Assembly (NCBI GenBank): GCA_018828585.1
Contig: JAHJVW010000079.1
Location: 1 to 52,384 of the forward strand
Reading direction: 5' to 3'
Origin: Bacteroidota bacterium
GTDB lineage: Bacteria; Bacteroidota; Bacteroidia; Sphingobacteriales; Sphingobacteriaceae
Length of the DNA: 52,384 nt
Under the pieces are notes generated by a model, which was not told the origin of the DNA, did no database searches, and saw only the letters and a program-made list of their open reading frames with translations. Below are positions 17,895-26,764 of this stretch, piece after piece. Position 1 is the first letter of the stretch; each line of letters starts with the position of its first letter. The translations under genes were made by a program, and so were the position numbers.

Positions 17895-18215
17895 TTAAGC
17901 TAGTTGCTTACCTAGTTTTTCAGCCAAAACTGATTTTGGCACTGCGCCAATTTGTTTATCTACAATTTCTCCATTTTTGAAGAACAATAAAGCAGGAATA
18001 TTACGAATTCCATAATTCATTGAAATTTGCGGATTATGATCAACATTAACTTTTCCAATGATAGCTTTACCTTCATATTCTTTAGCTAACTCTTCTACTA
18101 CCGGACCAACCATGCGACAAGGACCACACCACTCTGCCCAAAAATCTACTAATACTGGTTTGTCTGATTTTAAAACTAACTCTTCGAAGTTAGCATCTGT
18201 TATTTCTAATGCCAT
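17895..18215 (-). CDS. trxA: Thioredoxin
   Basis: A 106-residue classical cytosolic thioredoxin with the active site WCGPC (C30 and C33) and the cis-proline segment RNIPALLFF. Length and motifs fit TrxA without extensions or signal peptide. It reduces protein disulfides and should also regenerate the neighbouring Bcp peroxidase. It has its own well-matched promoter and ends at a terminator shared with bcp. Confidence 0.95.
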   Translation of the reverse strand: MALEITDANFEELVLKSDKPVLVDFWAEWCGPCRMVGPVVEELAKEYEGKAIIGKVNVDHNPQISMNYGIRNIPALLFFKNGEIVDKQIGAVPKSVLAEKLGKQLA

Positions 18216-18238
18216 GATATTTAATTTTAAATGTTAGT

Positions 18239-18270
18239 CAAATATACACGACAAACCTTACGCTCACAAA
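18239..18270 (-). promoter_or_regulatory. Promoter of trxA
   Basis: Read on the minus strand, TTTG (complement of 18267-18270), a 20-base spacer and TATATTTG (complement of 18239-18246) match both boxes of the Bacteroidota vegetative promoter. It is the clearest promoter in the window. Confidence 0.75.
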
Positions 18271-18324
18271 TAGATAATAGTAATCTTGCAATAGGGTTAC
18301 GCTATTTTTAAATTATTCGTATTA

Positions 18325-19749
18325 TTAAAAGTCAACACCCTTTTTCTTACTTGAAAAAACTACAAAATATTCATCTTTCTGCTCTTTTGTCTTTTTAATA
18401 TAGGCATCATAATATTCATTGGTCATCAAATCAATCTGATAATAGTGCTTACCATAGTTAATGGCATTCTTACTAAGTTTACTTATGACCATTTGAGAAA
18501 AATCAGAAGGTTTATATTTTTTTAGATCAGAATTATTTATTCTTTTTTCATTAATCCAAACACCATAAGTTTTATCGTCTTTCCATGCTTCCATTTCCTT
18601 GTTGGTTGGAATAACTTTTGGTAAAGGAGAACCTGAACGAACAAAAATAACTGTTTGTTCTCTCTGTTGAGCTTTACTCATCTTCAAATAAATTGATTGT
18701 AATCTATTCATATCTTCAGGTGAGAAATCTATGTATTGTATAAATGGCTTTTTCTTTACAGAGTTTTGTATGATGTGATTAGTGACTATTTGCTGATACT
18801 CTTTGAGTAATTCTTTCGATACACCTTCTTGAGTAGTTGGAACTTCCTTATTTGTTGAATTTAAAGTGGGGACCTGAGCGATAGCTGCTTTGCTAAATAA
18901 AAAAATAGATATGGCCAGCATTGGAATAGTAGCAATTTGTTTTAAGCATACTTTTGTTAGAGATTTTGTTTTTGTCATCATGATTAGTCTTTTTTTAGTG
19001 ATAGAATAGTTGAAATTACTGCTCATTTTTGGACTCAATCCACTTGATTTTTCAATAAGCAGGTATTGATATTTTATGGGTTGGTGATAGATATTTATAA
19101 CAGCCTCATCGGCTAGATACTCATGATTGAGTTTAATTGATTTGCGATACAAATATAAAATAGGATTAAACCAAAATAAAGCGATTAACATTTCTATAAA
19201 AAGGATATCATAAGAATGCTTTTGCTTTACATGTGTTAATTCGTGATATAAAATTTCCTCCTCAATAACCCCAGCATGATAATCATCATTACTGAGAAAT
19301 ATAAAATTCAAAAAACTATGAGGAGAAATCTTCTCCTTTAAAGTGATAATTTTAGAACTTCCATATAATACTGTAGGATTGCTGCTTTTTCTCCTATATA
19401 TATTGTAAAGATTCCATACAAAGCGAATCAATATCATCAAAGTGATTAAAAGATAAACAGCGAGTAGAACCATTAAATAATTTATGCTATACCCATTAGA
19501 TTCTTTTATCGCTGGTATTAAACCAGCTGTTGAAGCGATAGGTTCATAAACTAAATTTTTGATGTTTGAAGACGGAATTTTTACAGTTGATGAATCCAGA
19601 ACAATTAATGGAATAAAAAAGGATAAAATGATACCCCCCAACAAATAAAATCTATTGAACTGATGCATTTTTTCATTTTCAAACAATAGTTTATAAACAC
19701 TATAGAAAAAAGCAGAACATAGAATAATTTTAATCAAATAAACTATCAT
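18325..19749 (-). CDS. M56 family membrane metallopeptidase (BlaR1/MecR1-like)
   Basis: A 474-residue protein with hydrophobic segments at about 4-22, 36-53, 91-113 and 271-292. The zinc peptidase motif HELTHVKQKH (H169, E170, H173) comes before a downstream LADEAV glutamate. The periplasmic C-terminal part of about 180 residues has no penicillin-binding sensor domain and no TonB motif that I recognise, so the signal it senses is unknown. In this family the activated peptidase cleaves or triggers loss of the BlaI-type repressor. The start codon overlaps the BlaI-type stop by four bases, which fixes the pair as an operon. Confidence 0.9.
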   Translation of the reverse strand: MIVYLIKIILCSAFFYSVYKLLFENEKMHQFNRFYLLGGIILSFFIPLIVLDSSTVKIPSSNIKNLVYEPIASTAGLIPAIKESNGYSINYLMVLLAVYLLITLMILIRFVWNLYNIYRRKSSNPTVLYGSSKIITLKEKISPHSFLNFIFLSNDDYHAGVIEEEILYHELTHVKQKHSYDILFIEMLIALFWFNPILYLYRKSIKLNHEYLADEAVINIYHQPIKYQYLLIEKSSGLSPKMSSNFNYSITKKRLIMMTKTKSLTKVCLKQIATIPMLAISIFLFSKAAIAQVPTLNSTNKEVPTTQEGVSKELLKEYQQIVTNHIIQNSVKKKPFIQYIDFSPEDMNRLQSIYLKMSKAQQREQTVIFVRSGSPLPKVIPTNKEMEAWKDDKTYGVWINEKRINNSDLKKYKPSDFSQMVISKLSKNAINYGKHYYQIDLMTNEYYDAYIKKTKEQKDEYFVVFSSKKKGVDF

Positions 19750-20117
19750 TTTTTCCTCCTTTCAATTTCTTGTTCAACAATCTCTTTTAAACTCTCCAAC
19801 TCTGCTTCAGTTAAATCTGTTGATTTAGTAAAAAAAGAAGCAAATTGAATGGGAGAGTCATCAAAATAATTTTTAATTATTCCCTTAACGTATTTTGAAA
19901 AATAAGCGGTCTTTTTTACTAAAGGATAATATTCTCTGGAATTTCCATATAATGTATAACCCACAAAATTTTTATCCTGCATTCTTTTCAATAAAGTAGC
20001 GATAGTTGTAGTTGCAGGTTTGGGTTCAGAATACATTTCTATAAGATCTTTCATAAAAACCTTTTCTTGTTTCCAAATTAATTCCATCAACTGTTCTTCT
20101 GCTTTAGATAATTTCAT
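19746..20117 (-). CDS. BlaI/MecI/CopY family transcriptional repressor
   Basis: A 123-residue winged-helix repressor. The start KLSKAEEQLMELIWKQEKVF and the recognition region KPATTTIATLLKRMQDKNFV are typical of the BlaI family, followed by a dimerisation helix region. It should repress its own operon with the M56 peptidase gene. A matching palindrome, with TACA/TGTA half sites, lies 23-36 bases upstream of the start codon. No beta-lactamase gene is nearby, so the target could lie elsewhere or be the operon alone. Confidence 0.92.
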   Translation of the reverse strand: MKLSKAEEQLMELIWKQEKVFMKDLIEMYSEPKPATTTIATLLKRMQDKNFVGYTLYGNSREYYPLVKKTAYFSKYVKGIIKNYFDDSPIQFASFFTKSTDLTEAELESLKEIVEQEIERRKK

Positions 20118-20119
20118 GC

Positions 20120-20153
20120 TCTACATTTATATCATTTACTCTACAAATGTAGA
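20120..20153 (-). promoter_or_regulatory. BlaI-type operator
   Basis: TCTACAAATGTAGA at 20140-20153 is a TCTACA/TGTAGA palindrome containing the TACA-N2-TGTA core known for BlaI/MecI operators. A further TCTACA half site is at 20120-20125. It lies between the repressor start and its upstream region, fitting autorepression. Confidence 0.65.
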
Positions 20154-20171
20154 ATAAAATTTTAAATAAAA

Positions 20172-20202
20172 AAGGATTTCTATTATTTAATTCGAAATCC
20201 TT
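20172..20202 (-). terminator. Terminator of dnaE
   Basis: A 9-bp stem (AAGGATTTC 20172-20180 with GAAATCCTT 20194-20202) is followed on the minus strand by a T run. It lies 20 bases after the dnaE stop. Confidence 0.7.
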
Positions 20203-20221
20203 CTAAATTGTAAGCTAAATA

Positions 20222-23200
20222 TCAATTCAATACATAATCCAACTCCATTTCATCTAAGCTCACGAGCAATTCTTTAGAAATATTCACTTGTCTGGCTTTA
20301 CTTAATAAATCAATCCTTAATTTATCTTTTCGATCTACCACGATAAAATTGAGTTTTTTAGAACCAACGTAATTAGAGAACATCGCATCCAAATCGTTAA
20401 TCAATTCGCTATTGATATGCTCTATATCCAAACAAATATCAATTTTATTGGATTGTTTTTCCAGTACATCGCGAAGGTCCGAGAAATCGCCGAAGCTAAT
20501 TTTTGTCCTTTTAGACCCATCCTGATTAGTGTAATAACCTACATTTCCCTTGATGTATAAATAATTATTAGGAACTAAATGATGCTTAAACTTCAAATAA
20601 TCATCTCTGTAGATAGTAAATTCAAAAGCATCATCATAACCTTCTAACTTAAAGAAAGCCCAACCACGCCCGTCTTTAGTGGTCATGTGCCTAACCGAAG
20701 AAACAATACCACCAACCTTGAATTGGAAATCTAAACCTTTATCAATATCATTAAAAATAGTTAAATTTCCTTTGGAGCAATACTTATCTAAAACTAATTT
20801 ATATTCATCGAGTGGATGTCCAGAAATATAGATTCCAACTACTTCTTTTTCTTTAGCCAATGTTTCCATGGCCCCCCACTCTTCACATGGAGTTAGTGTA
20901 GGTTCGGGCATTTCAACCGCAGCACCTCCGCCAAATAAACTGGCCTGAGAAGAATTTTCGTTTTCTTTATGCTTTACTCCATATTTAATGGCTTGTTCTA
21001 AAACAGTCGCTCCCCCATCCTCATAAAAATATTGCGCTCGATGCGTTCCTTCAAAACCATCAAATCCGCCTGCTAACACTAAATTTTCTAAAGCTTTTTT
21101 ATTGGCTGCTCTTAAATCAACTCGCTTAGCAAAATCAAAAATCGATTTATATTTCGAGTCCTTTCTGTTTTCTACGATGGTTTCTACGGCCCCAGCTCCT
21201 ACTCCTTTCACTGCCCCCATTCCAAAACGAATGGCATTTTTATCATTAACAGTAAATTTGTAGAAAGACTCGTTCACATCCGGACCTAAAACTTCTAAGC
21301 CCATTCGCTGGCATTCCTCCATAAAGAAAGTGACTTGTTTGATGTCGCTCATGTTGTTTGAAAGTACTGCCGCCATATATTCGGCTGGATAATTTGCTTT
21401 TAAATAAGCAGTTTGGTAAGCAATCCAAGCGTAACAAGTAGAGTGAGATTTATTAAAAGCATAACTCGCAAAAGCTTCCCAATCTTTCCATACCTTTTCT
21501 AAAATCTTCGCATCATGTCCTTTTTCTTCGGCTTGCTTGACGAATTTGGGTTTCATTTTATCCAAAACATCTTTCTGCTTTTTACCCATCGCTTTACGCA
21601 AAACGTCGGCTTCACCTTTTGTGAAATCGGCCAATTTTTGGGATAAAAGCATCACCTGCTCTTGGTAAACGGTAATGCCGTAAGTTTCCTTTAGATATTC
21701 CTCACTGGCATCAATATCGTACTTAATCTCTTCTTCACCATTTTTCCTACGAATAAAACTTGGGATATATTCCATCGGTCCTGGGCGATAAAGTGCATTC
21801 ATTGCAATTAAATCGCCAAACACCGTAGGCTTTAAATCCTTCATGTGCTTTTGCATACCGGGAGATTCGTACTGGAAAATCCCAACCGTTTCACCTCTTT
21901 GGAAAAGTTCATAAGTCTTTTCATCATCGATAGGGAATTCATCAGGGTCTAACTGAATGCCTGTCCTTAATTTAACCAGTTTAACAGTATCTTTAATTAA
22001 AGTTAGCGTTTTAAGACCCAGAAAATCCATCTTTAATAATCCAGCGCTTTCTACTACCGAGTTATCAAATTGAGTGACATATAAATCCGAATCTTTTGCT
22101 GTGGCAACAGGAACGAAATTGGTAATATCACTAGGTGTAATAATCACCCCACAAGCATGAATACCTGTATTTCTAACGGAGCCTTCCAAAACCTGAGCTT
22201 GACGCAAAGTTTCGGCACCTAAATCATTGCCTGCCGCAATAGTCTTAAGTTGGTTAACCGCTTCCATTTCTTCGGAGCGAAGCGCACTTTTCAATGAGGC
22301 GTCATCCAAGCTGAAAATCTTTGCCAATTTCATATTTGGGATGAGCTTGGCAATTTTATCCGCTTCGAAAAGTGGTAAATCTAAAACCCTAGCTGTATCA
22401 CGAATGGAAGATTTCGCTGCCATTGTTCCATAAGTAATGATTTGCGCCACCTGACTAGCACCGTATTTATTAATCACATAATCCATCACACGGCCACGTC
22501 CTTCATCATCAAAGTCAATATCAATATCGGGCATAGAAACACGATCTGGATTTAAGAAACGCTCAAAAAGGAGATCATACTTGATAGGATCGATATTGGT
22601 AATTCCCAAACAATAAGCCACCACCGAGCCAGCTGCCGAACCACGGCCAGGACCAACCGAAACATCTAAATTCCGAGCTTCGGCAATAAAATCTTGAACA
22701 ATTAAGAAATAACCAGGATAACCTGTTTTCTCGATGGTTTGCAATTCAAAATCTATCCGTTCCTTAAGCTCAGCGGAAAGCTCCCCATATCTTCGTTCGG
22801 CACCTTTAAAAGTTAAATAAGCTAAATATTTATTTTCCCCTCGCTTTCCATCATCAGATTGATCCTCCGCTATTAAAAACTGCTCAGGAATATCGAATTT
22901 TGGCAATAAAACCTCGCGATAAAGAGAATAGCTTTCTACTTTATCAACTACATACTGAATATTTGCTATCGCCTCTGGCAAATCCAAGAAAAGCTTTTTC
23001 ATTTCCTCTCCAGATTTGAAATAATACTCATCATTAGGCATGGCATAACGGTAACCGCGACCTCTACCCTTTGGAGTCGCCAGTTTTTCACCATCCTTTA
23101 CACACAGCAAAATATCGTGAGCGTGTGCATCAGCCTTATCAATATAATAGGTATTGTTTGTAGCTAATATTTTTACTTCATGTTTTTTAGCTAAAGCAAC

Positions 23201-24589
23201 TAAAGTTTGGTTTACTCTGTTTTCATCTTCCTGCTCATGACGCATCAGCTCGATGTAAAAATCATCTGCGAAAGTATTCTTCCACCAAAGCAATGCTTCT
23301 TCTGCTTGGTTTTCTCCGAGATTTAAAACTTTACTTGGGATTTCTCCATATAAATTTCCTGAGAGTACAATTAAATCATCTTTGTACTGTTCGATGATAT
23401 TTCTATCGATACGTGGCACATAATAAAATCCAGCTGTATAAGCAATAGATGACATTTTTGCCAGATGATGATAACCTTTTTTATTTTTTGCTAAGAAAAC
23501 AACCTGGTAACCATTATCTTTTCTGGTCTTATCTTTATGGTTGTCGCAAACAAAAAACTCACAACCTACAATGGGTTTTATAATGGTTTCGCTTTCTGGT
23601 TCCCCTTTTTCCTTTGCTTCCTCATTTTTGGCTTTCGCCGATTTATTATGGTTAGCTACCACACTCATGAAATGAAAGGCACCCATCATATTCGCATGAT
23701 CGGTAATGGCAACGGCAGACATTTTATTTTTAGCTGCCGCTGCTACCAAATCAGGAACTGAAATGGTAGATTGAAGGATAGAAAATTGCGTGTGATTATG
23801 TAAATGCACAAAATCAACCTCCGCAAGTTCTGCTAAATTGGCTTGCTTATCTTCTATATTTAATCCTGAATATCCCTTCCCACTTTCTGCTTTTAGTTTT
23901 TGAGAGGCTTCTTTTAGATTAACATGTTTTAATCCTATTGGCCGAATTTCATCTGCATTTGCAGTTCGGAAATCATTGAAATAAGAAGACTCAACTTTTA
24001 ATTCAGCTGGCGTAAAAACTTCTCTTTTTATCAATGCAAAAAAGCATCGGGCAGTTGCCTCTACATCTGCAGTGGCATTATGGGCTTCTGAAAACGGTTT
24101 ATTAAAAAGATATTGATGTAATTCTGTTAGGTTGGGAAGTTTAAATTTACCACCACGGCCGCCAGGTAATTTCAAAAGGCTTGCAGTAACTTCGGTGCAA
24201 GTATCTAAAACGGGTAATTTTGAAAGTGGAGAGTCCACACCCAAACGATGAAACTCTGCTCCCATGATATTGACATCAAACCCTAAGTTTTGACCAACAA
24301 TAAATTTAGTTTGGTTTAAAGCCGAGTTAAATTTCTCCAGCATTTCAGATAGCGAAATACCTTGTTCTTGTGCTAATTCTGTAGAGATCCCGTGTATTTT
24401 CTCTGCATCATAAGGGATGTTGAAACCTTCAGGCCTTACTAGATAATCATCATGAGAAATGAGTTTTCCCATTTCATCATGTAATTGCCACGCAATTTGG
24501 ATACAGCGAGGCCAGTTATCCGAATCGGTGATGGGTGCGTCCCAACGTTTCGGTAATCCGGTGGTTTCAGTATCGAAAATTAAGTACAT
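20222..24589 (-). CDS. dnaE: DNA polymerase III alpha subunit with N-terminal proofreading exonuclease domain
   Basis: A 1455-residue replicative polymerase, about 300 residues longer than E. coli DnaE. Residues 1-190 form a DnaQ-like DEDDh 3'-5' exonuclease with D6 and E8 in FDTET, D105 in GFDVNI, H170 and D175 in EAHNATADVEAT. A linker leads to the PHP domain from about 258 (HLHNHTQFS, ITDHANM), the polymerase core with the palm motif PDIDIDF near 690, and a C-terminal OB-fold region near 1230-1330. Polymerase and proofreading thus sit on one chain. The gene is transcribed alone and divergently from mntA. Confidence 0.96.
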   Translation of the reverse strand: MYLIFDTETTGLPKRWDAPITDSDNWPRCIQIAWQLHDEMGKLISHDDYLVRPEGFNIPYDAEKIHGISTELAQEQGISLSEMLEKFNSALNQTKFIVGQNLGFDVNIMGAEFHRLGVDSPLSKLPVLDTCTEVTASLLKLPGGRGGKFKLPNLTELHQYLFNKPFSEAHNATADVEATARCFFALIKREVFTPAELKVESSYFNDFRTANADEIRPIGLKHVNLKEASQKLKAESGKGYSGLNIEDKQANLAELAEVDFVHLHNHTQFSILQSTISVPDLVAAAAKNKMSAVAITDHANMMGAFHFMSVVANHNKSAKAKNEEAKEKGEPESETIIKPIVGCEFFVCDNHKDKTRKDNGYQVVFLAKNKKGYHHLAKMSSIAYTAGFYYVPRIDRNIIEQYKDDLIVLSGNLYGEIPSKVLNLGENQAEEALLWWKNTFADDFYIELMRHEQEDENRVNQTLVALAKKHEVKILATNNTYYIDKADAHAHDILLCVKDGEKLATPKGRGRGYRYAMPNDEYYFKSGEEMKKLFLDLPEAIANIQYVVDKVESYSLYREVLLPKFDIPEQFLIAEDQSDDGKRGENKYLAYLTFKGAERRYGELSAELKERIDFELQTIEKTGYPGYFLIVQDFIAEARNLDVSVGPGRGSAAGSVVAYCLGITNIDPIKYDLLFERFLNPDRVSMPDIDIDFDDEGRGRVMDYVINKYGASQVAQIITYGTMAAKSSIRDTARVLDLPLFEADKIAKLIPNMKLAKIFSLDDASLKSALRSEEMEAVNQLKTIAAGNDLGAETLRQAQVLEGSVRNTGIHACGVIITPSDITNFVPVATAKDSDLYVTQFDNSVVESAGLLKMDFLGLKTLTLIKDTVKLVKLRTGIQLDPDEFPIDDEKTYELFQRGETVGIFQYESPGMQKHMKDLKPTVFGDLIAMNALYRPGPMEYIPSFIRRKNGEEEIKYDIDASEEYLKETYGITVYQEQVMLLSQKLADFTKGEADVLRKAMGKKQKDVLDKMKPKFVKQAEEKGHDAKILEKVWKDWEAFASYAFNKSHSTCYAWIAYQTAYLKANYPAEYMAAVLSNNMSDIKQVTFFMEECQRMGLEVLGPDVNESFYKFTVNDKNAIRFGMGAVKGVGAGAVETIVENRKDSKYKSIFDFAKRVDLRAANKKALENLVLAGGFDGFEGTHRAQYFYEDGGATVLEQAIKYGVKHKENENSSQASLFGGGAAVEMPEPTLTPCEEWGAMETLAKEKEVVGIYISGHPLDEYKLVLDKYCSKGNLTIFNDIDKGLDFQFKVGGIVSSVRHMTTKDGRGWAFFKLEGYDDAFEFTIYRDDYLKFKHHLVPNNYLYIKGNVGYYTNQDGSKRTKISFGDFSDLRDVLEKQSNKIDICLDIEHINSELINDLDAMFSNYVGSKKLNFIVVDRKDKLRIDLLSKARQVNISKELLVSLDEMELDYVLN

Positions 24590-24654
24590 AGCAAAAGGTA
24601 TCGTTTTGTGAATGAGAAAATTAAGCGCAACAAGAAATATTCAAGCGCTAATCT

Positions 24655-24662
24655 CAAATTTA
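24655..24662 (-). promoter_or_regulatory. -7 promoter element of dnaE
   Basis: On the minus strand TAAATTTG matches TAnnTTTG exactly, about 65 bases before the start codon. No clear -33 element is seen. Confidence 0.45.
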
Positions 24663-24746
24663 CTAAAAAAACGGAGGGTTTTTGGGGTGTTGAAAAGTAG
24701 TTAATTGTTATAAATTTGAGACGAAATAATGAAATAAAATAATTTG

Positions 24747-24754
24747 TATTTTTG
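24747..24754 (+). promoter_or_regulatory. -7 promoter element of the mntA-hepT operon
   Basis: TATTTTTG matches TAnnTTTG exactly and lies 22 bases before the mntA start codon. Confidence 0.5.
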
Positions 24755-24776
24755 ATAAAATAAAAGTTCAAAATAA

Positions 24777-25070
24777 ATGTACACTACCAAAAAGATAATC
24801 GACTTGTTGAAGGAACATAAACTCTCCTTATCCAAGAAGTATCCTATTTCTGAATTGGGGCTATTTGGGTCTTTTGCTAGTGGAAAATATTCCGAAAATA
24901 GTGATATAGATATCTTAGTTGATTTTCATCGAAATATTGATGGCTTTGATTATATCAGATTAGCACATGAATTTGAAGACTTATTTAATCATAAAATTGA
25001 TTTAGTATCAAGAAAGGGGATTAAGCCTAAATATTTACCCTTTGTGGAAAAACATCTTATCCATGTCTGA
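24777..25070 (+). CDS. mntA: MntA-type minimal nucleotidyltransferase antitoxin
   Basis: A 97-residue minimal nucleotidyltransferase. The signature GSFASGKYSENSDIDILVDF (residues 31-50) has the G-S pair and the D43-x-D45 metal-binding pair. In characterised MntA-HepT modules this protein transfers AMP groups to a tyrosine of the HepT RNase and silences it. The hepT start lies inside the end of this gene, giving an 8-base overlap that couples their translation. Base composition matches the surroundings. Confidence 0.9.
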   Translation: MYTTKKIIDLLKEHKLSLSKKYPISELGLFGSFASGKYSENSDIDILVDFHRNIDGFDYIRLAHEFEDLFNHKIDLVSRKGIKPKYLPFVEKHLIHV

Positions 25071-25410
25071 AAGAGAAACGAAATTACTTTTAGAAGATAT
25101 TCTAGATTCTCTCACCAAAATTGAACTTTATACATTAGGATTTTCTTTTGAAGATTATGAATCAGACTCCAAAACTAAAGATGCAGTAGAAAGAAATTTT
25201 GAGAAAATTGGAGAGGCTTCTTCAAGGATTTCGGATGATTACAAATTACTGAACCCTGCCATAGAATGGAGAATACTAAAAGATTTTAGAAACTTAATTA
25301 TTCATGAATATTTTGGGATTAATAACCAGATTATCTGGGATACTATTAAAAATAGATTACCTAATTTAAAGCAAGATATTTTAAAATTAATCACTACTGA
25401 TAAATTGTAG
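25063..25410 (+). CDS. hepT: HepT-like ribonuclease toxin (DUF86)
   Basis: About 115 residues from the ATG at 25063, which overlaps the mntA stop. An in-frame ATG at 25042 would add seven residues, but the 25063 start begins the conserved helix. This is a four-helix HEPN domain with the catalytic motif R-x4-H-x-Y intact: R76, H81 and Y83 in RNLIIHEY. In the family the Y is the residue adenylylated by MntA. The toxin cuts RNA when released from its antitoxin. All key residues are present in both partners, so the pair looks functional. Confidence 0.9.
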   Translation: MSERETKLLLEDILDSLTKIELYTLGFSFEDYESDSKTKDAVERNFEKIGEASSRISDDYKLLNPAIEWRILKDFRNLIIHEYFGINNQIIWDTIKNRLPNLKQDILKLITTDKL

Positions 25411-25560
25411 TTTAATTATATTGAACAAGCATTCGTTAAATATACTGGGTCGACAACTGTACCCAACAGCGAATTGAAGGTTTATCGAAAATGAGCTAGG
25501 TTAAAGCAAAGCACCAGACTATTAGAACATACTAGCAATACGTTTACTTTTCAAAAAAAA

Positions 25561-26448
25561 TTAAAGTTTTCCAGCTTTGAAAGCTTTTTCAGCTCTTTTG
25601 ATGGCTAATTTTTCACGGTAATGTGCATACTTTTCTTTAAAAAGCATTTTGATTACACTATCCACACCTCCTTTTAAAGCTAAATTTAAAACACTTTGTG
25701 CTTTACGAGTGATAGATTTATCCCAAGCTCTAAGACTAAGTGAAAATGACCCATCTAAATATTTCATCCAATGCCAATAACCTGTCGGCATAAATAAGGT
25801 GTCGCCGTGTTCGAGAAAAACTTCTTCGCCTTGTACACCTTGCAAAGCTGGAAATTTTTTAAAATCAGGATTTAACACGTCGTAATCCTCTAATGCGTAA
25901 GTGGCATTTGGCAAACAGTATAAGCGACGTTTCCACTTATTCTCAAATAAAATTACATGTTTCCGTCCGCCAAAATGGGTATGAAAAAGATGCGGCAAAT
26001 CTATATCGTAATGTAAAAAAGTAATTGAATTGGAGCCTCCAAAAAACATAGCAGGCATACTTTCGATAAACCCTCCCATTAAATCTTTAGGGATTTTAAT
26101 ATCGTTAATCAGTTCTGGATGATGTTTGAATAGGTTGAAAAAAAATATTCGAAGTTCGGTAGGTTCTCTTTTGATCAAATCAAGATAATCCCCCAATTTC
26201 ATCTGCGCTGCGGCACTGTTAATAGGTTTAGAGGGATCTGCTTTGGAATTATCGTATAAGGGTACTTCTAAATCGCCAGCTATAGATTTTAGATAGTCTG
26301 TTGTCCATTTCTCACGAGCAGGCCAATCCTTAGTGAGGTTTTTAATCACTAATGGTTTTCGTTTGTCTAGGTAATTCTTTTTAAAATCAGCAGGGCTAAT
26401 ATTGTCTACAACATCAACTTTATTTAATATAAAACTCATTGGTTTCAA
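25561..26448 (-). CDS. Cupin-like (JmjC/FIH-type) domain protein
   Basis: A 295-residue protein with the cupin_8 fold related to factor-inhibiting-HIF hydroxylases. The iron ligands appear as H-x-D in FLHYDIDLPHLFH and the distal H in MPTGYWHWMKYL. The RKHVILFENKWKRRLY segment, where 2-oxoglutarate would be bound, is also typical. It is probably an Fe(II)/2-oxoglutarate dioxygenase acting on a protein or small molecule, with the substrate unknown. An alternative ATG three codons in would change little. It stands alone, with the stop about 150 bases from hepT in convergent orientation. Confidence 0.85.
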   Translation of the reverse strand: MKPMSFILNKVDVVDNISPADFKKNYLDKRKPLVIKNLTKDWPAREKWTTDYLKSIAGDLEVPLYDNSKADPSKPINSAAAQMKLGDYLDLIKREPTELRIFFFNLFKHHPELINDIKIPKDLMGGFIESMPAMFFGGSNSITFLHYDIDLPHLFHTHFGGRKHVILFENKWKRRLYCLPNATYALEDYDVLNPDFKKFPALQGVQGEEVFLEHGDTLFMPTGYWHWMKYLDGSFSLSLRAWDKSITRKAQSVLNLALKGGVDSVIKMLFKEKYAHYREKLAIKRAEKAFKAGKL

Positions 26449-26764
26449 TCTATGGTAATGATTAGCCTTTAAAAAAACTTTTTACCCTAAGGCAAAAATA
26501 ATATATAGACTGAGGATTCAAATCATTTAAATTTCTATTGCCTTATGATGACAAATTGGTTTGAATGCTTATTTTCTTAATTTAAAAAATGCTTAATCAA
26601 TCAAGTAAAAATAAAAAATCTTTAATTTATGAAGATACCTGGTAACTAGTACACTCATTTTTTGCCATTAATTTGACACTAAGTCTCTTAAATTTTTCGT
26701 TTAAAAACTTTGAATCATTAACTTCGAGAAATTATTCAATCAACAATTTAAATCAATATAAATC
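26449..26764. other. 316-bp divergent intergenic region before mdh
   Basis: No gene is seen. It must hold promoters for the cupin gene and mdh, but no exact TAnnTTTG element was found. TTAATTTG near 26670 and AAACTTTG near 26706 are near matches. An imperfect inverted repeat (ATTCAAATCA near 26516 with TGGTTTGAAT near 26560) is present. Confidence 0.4.

Noticed and set aside
24580-24771. 63-codon minus-strand frame upstream of dnaE
   Set aside because: It overlaps the dnaE start and covers the promoter; the peptide has no recognisable feature.
25411-25560. Possible terminator or gene remnant after hepT (GGGT...ACCC around 25447-25464)
   Set aside because: The stem is only four base pairs with no T tract; no coding similarity was recognised.
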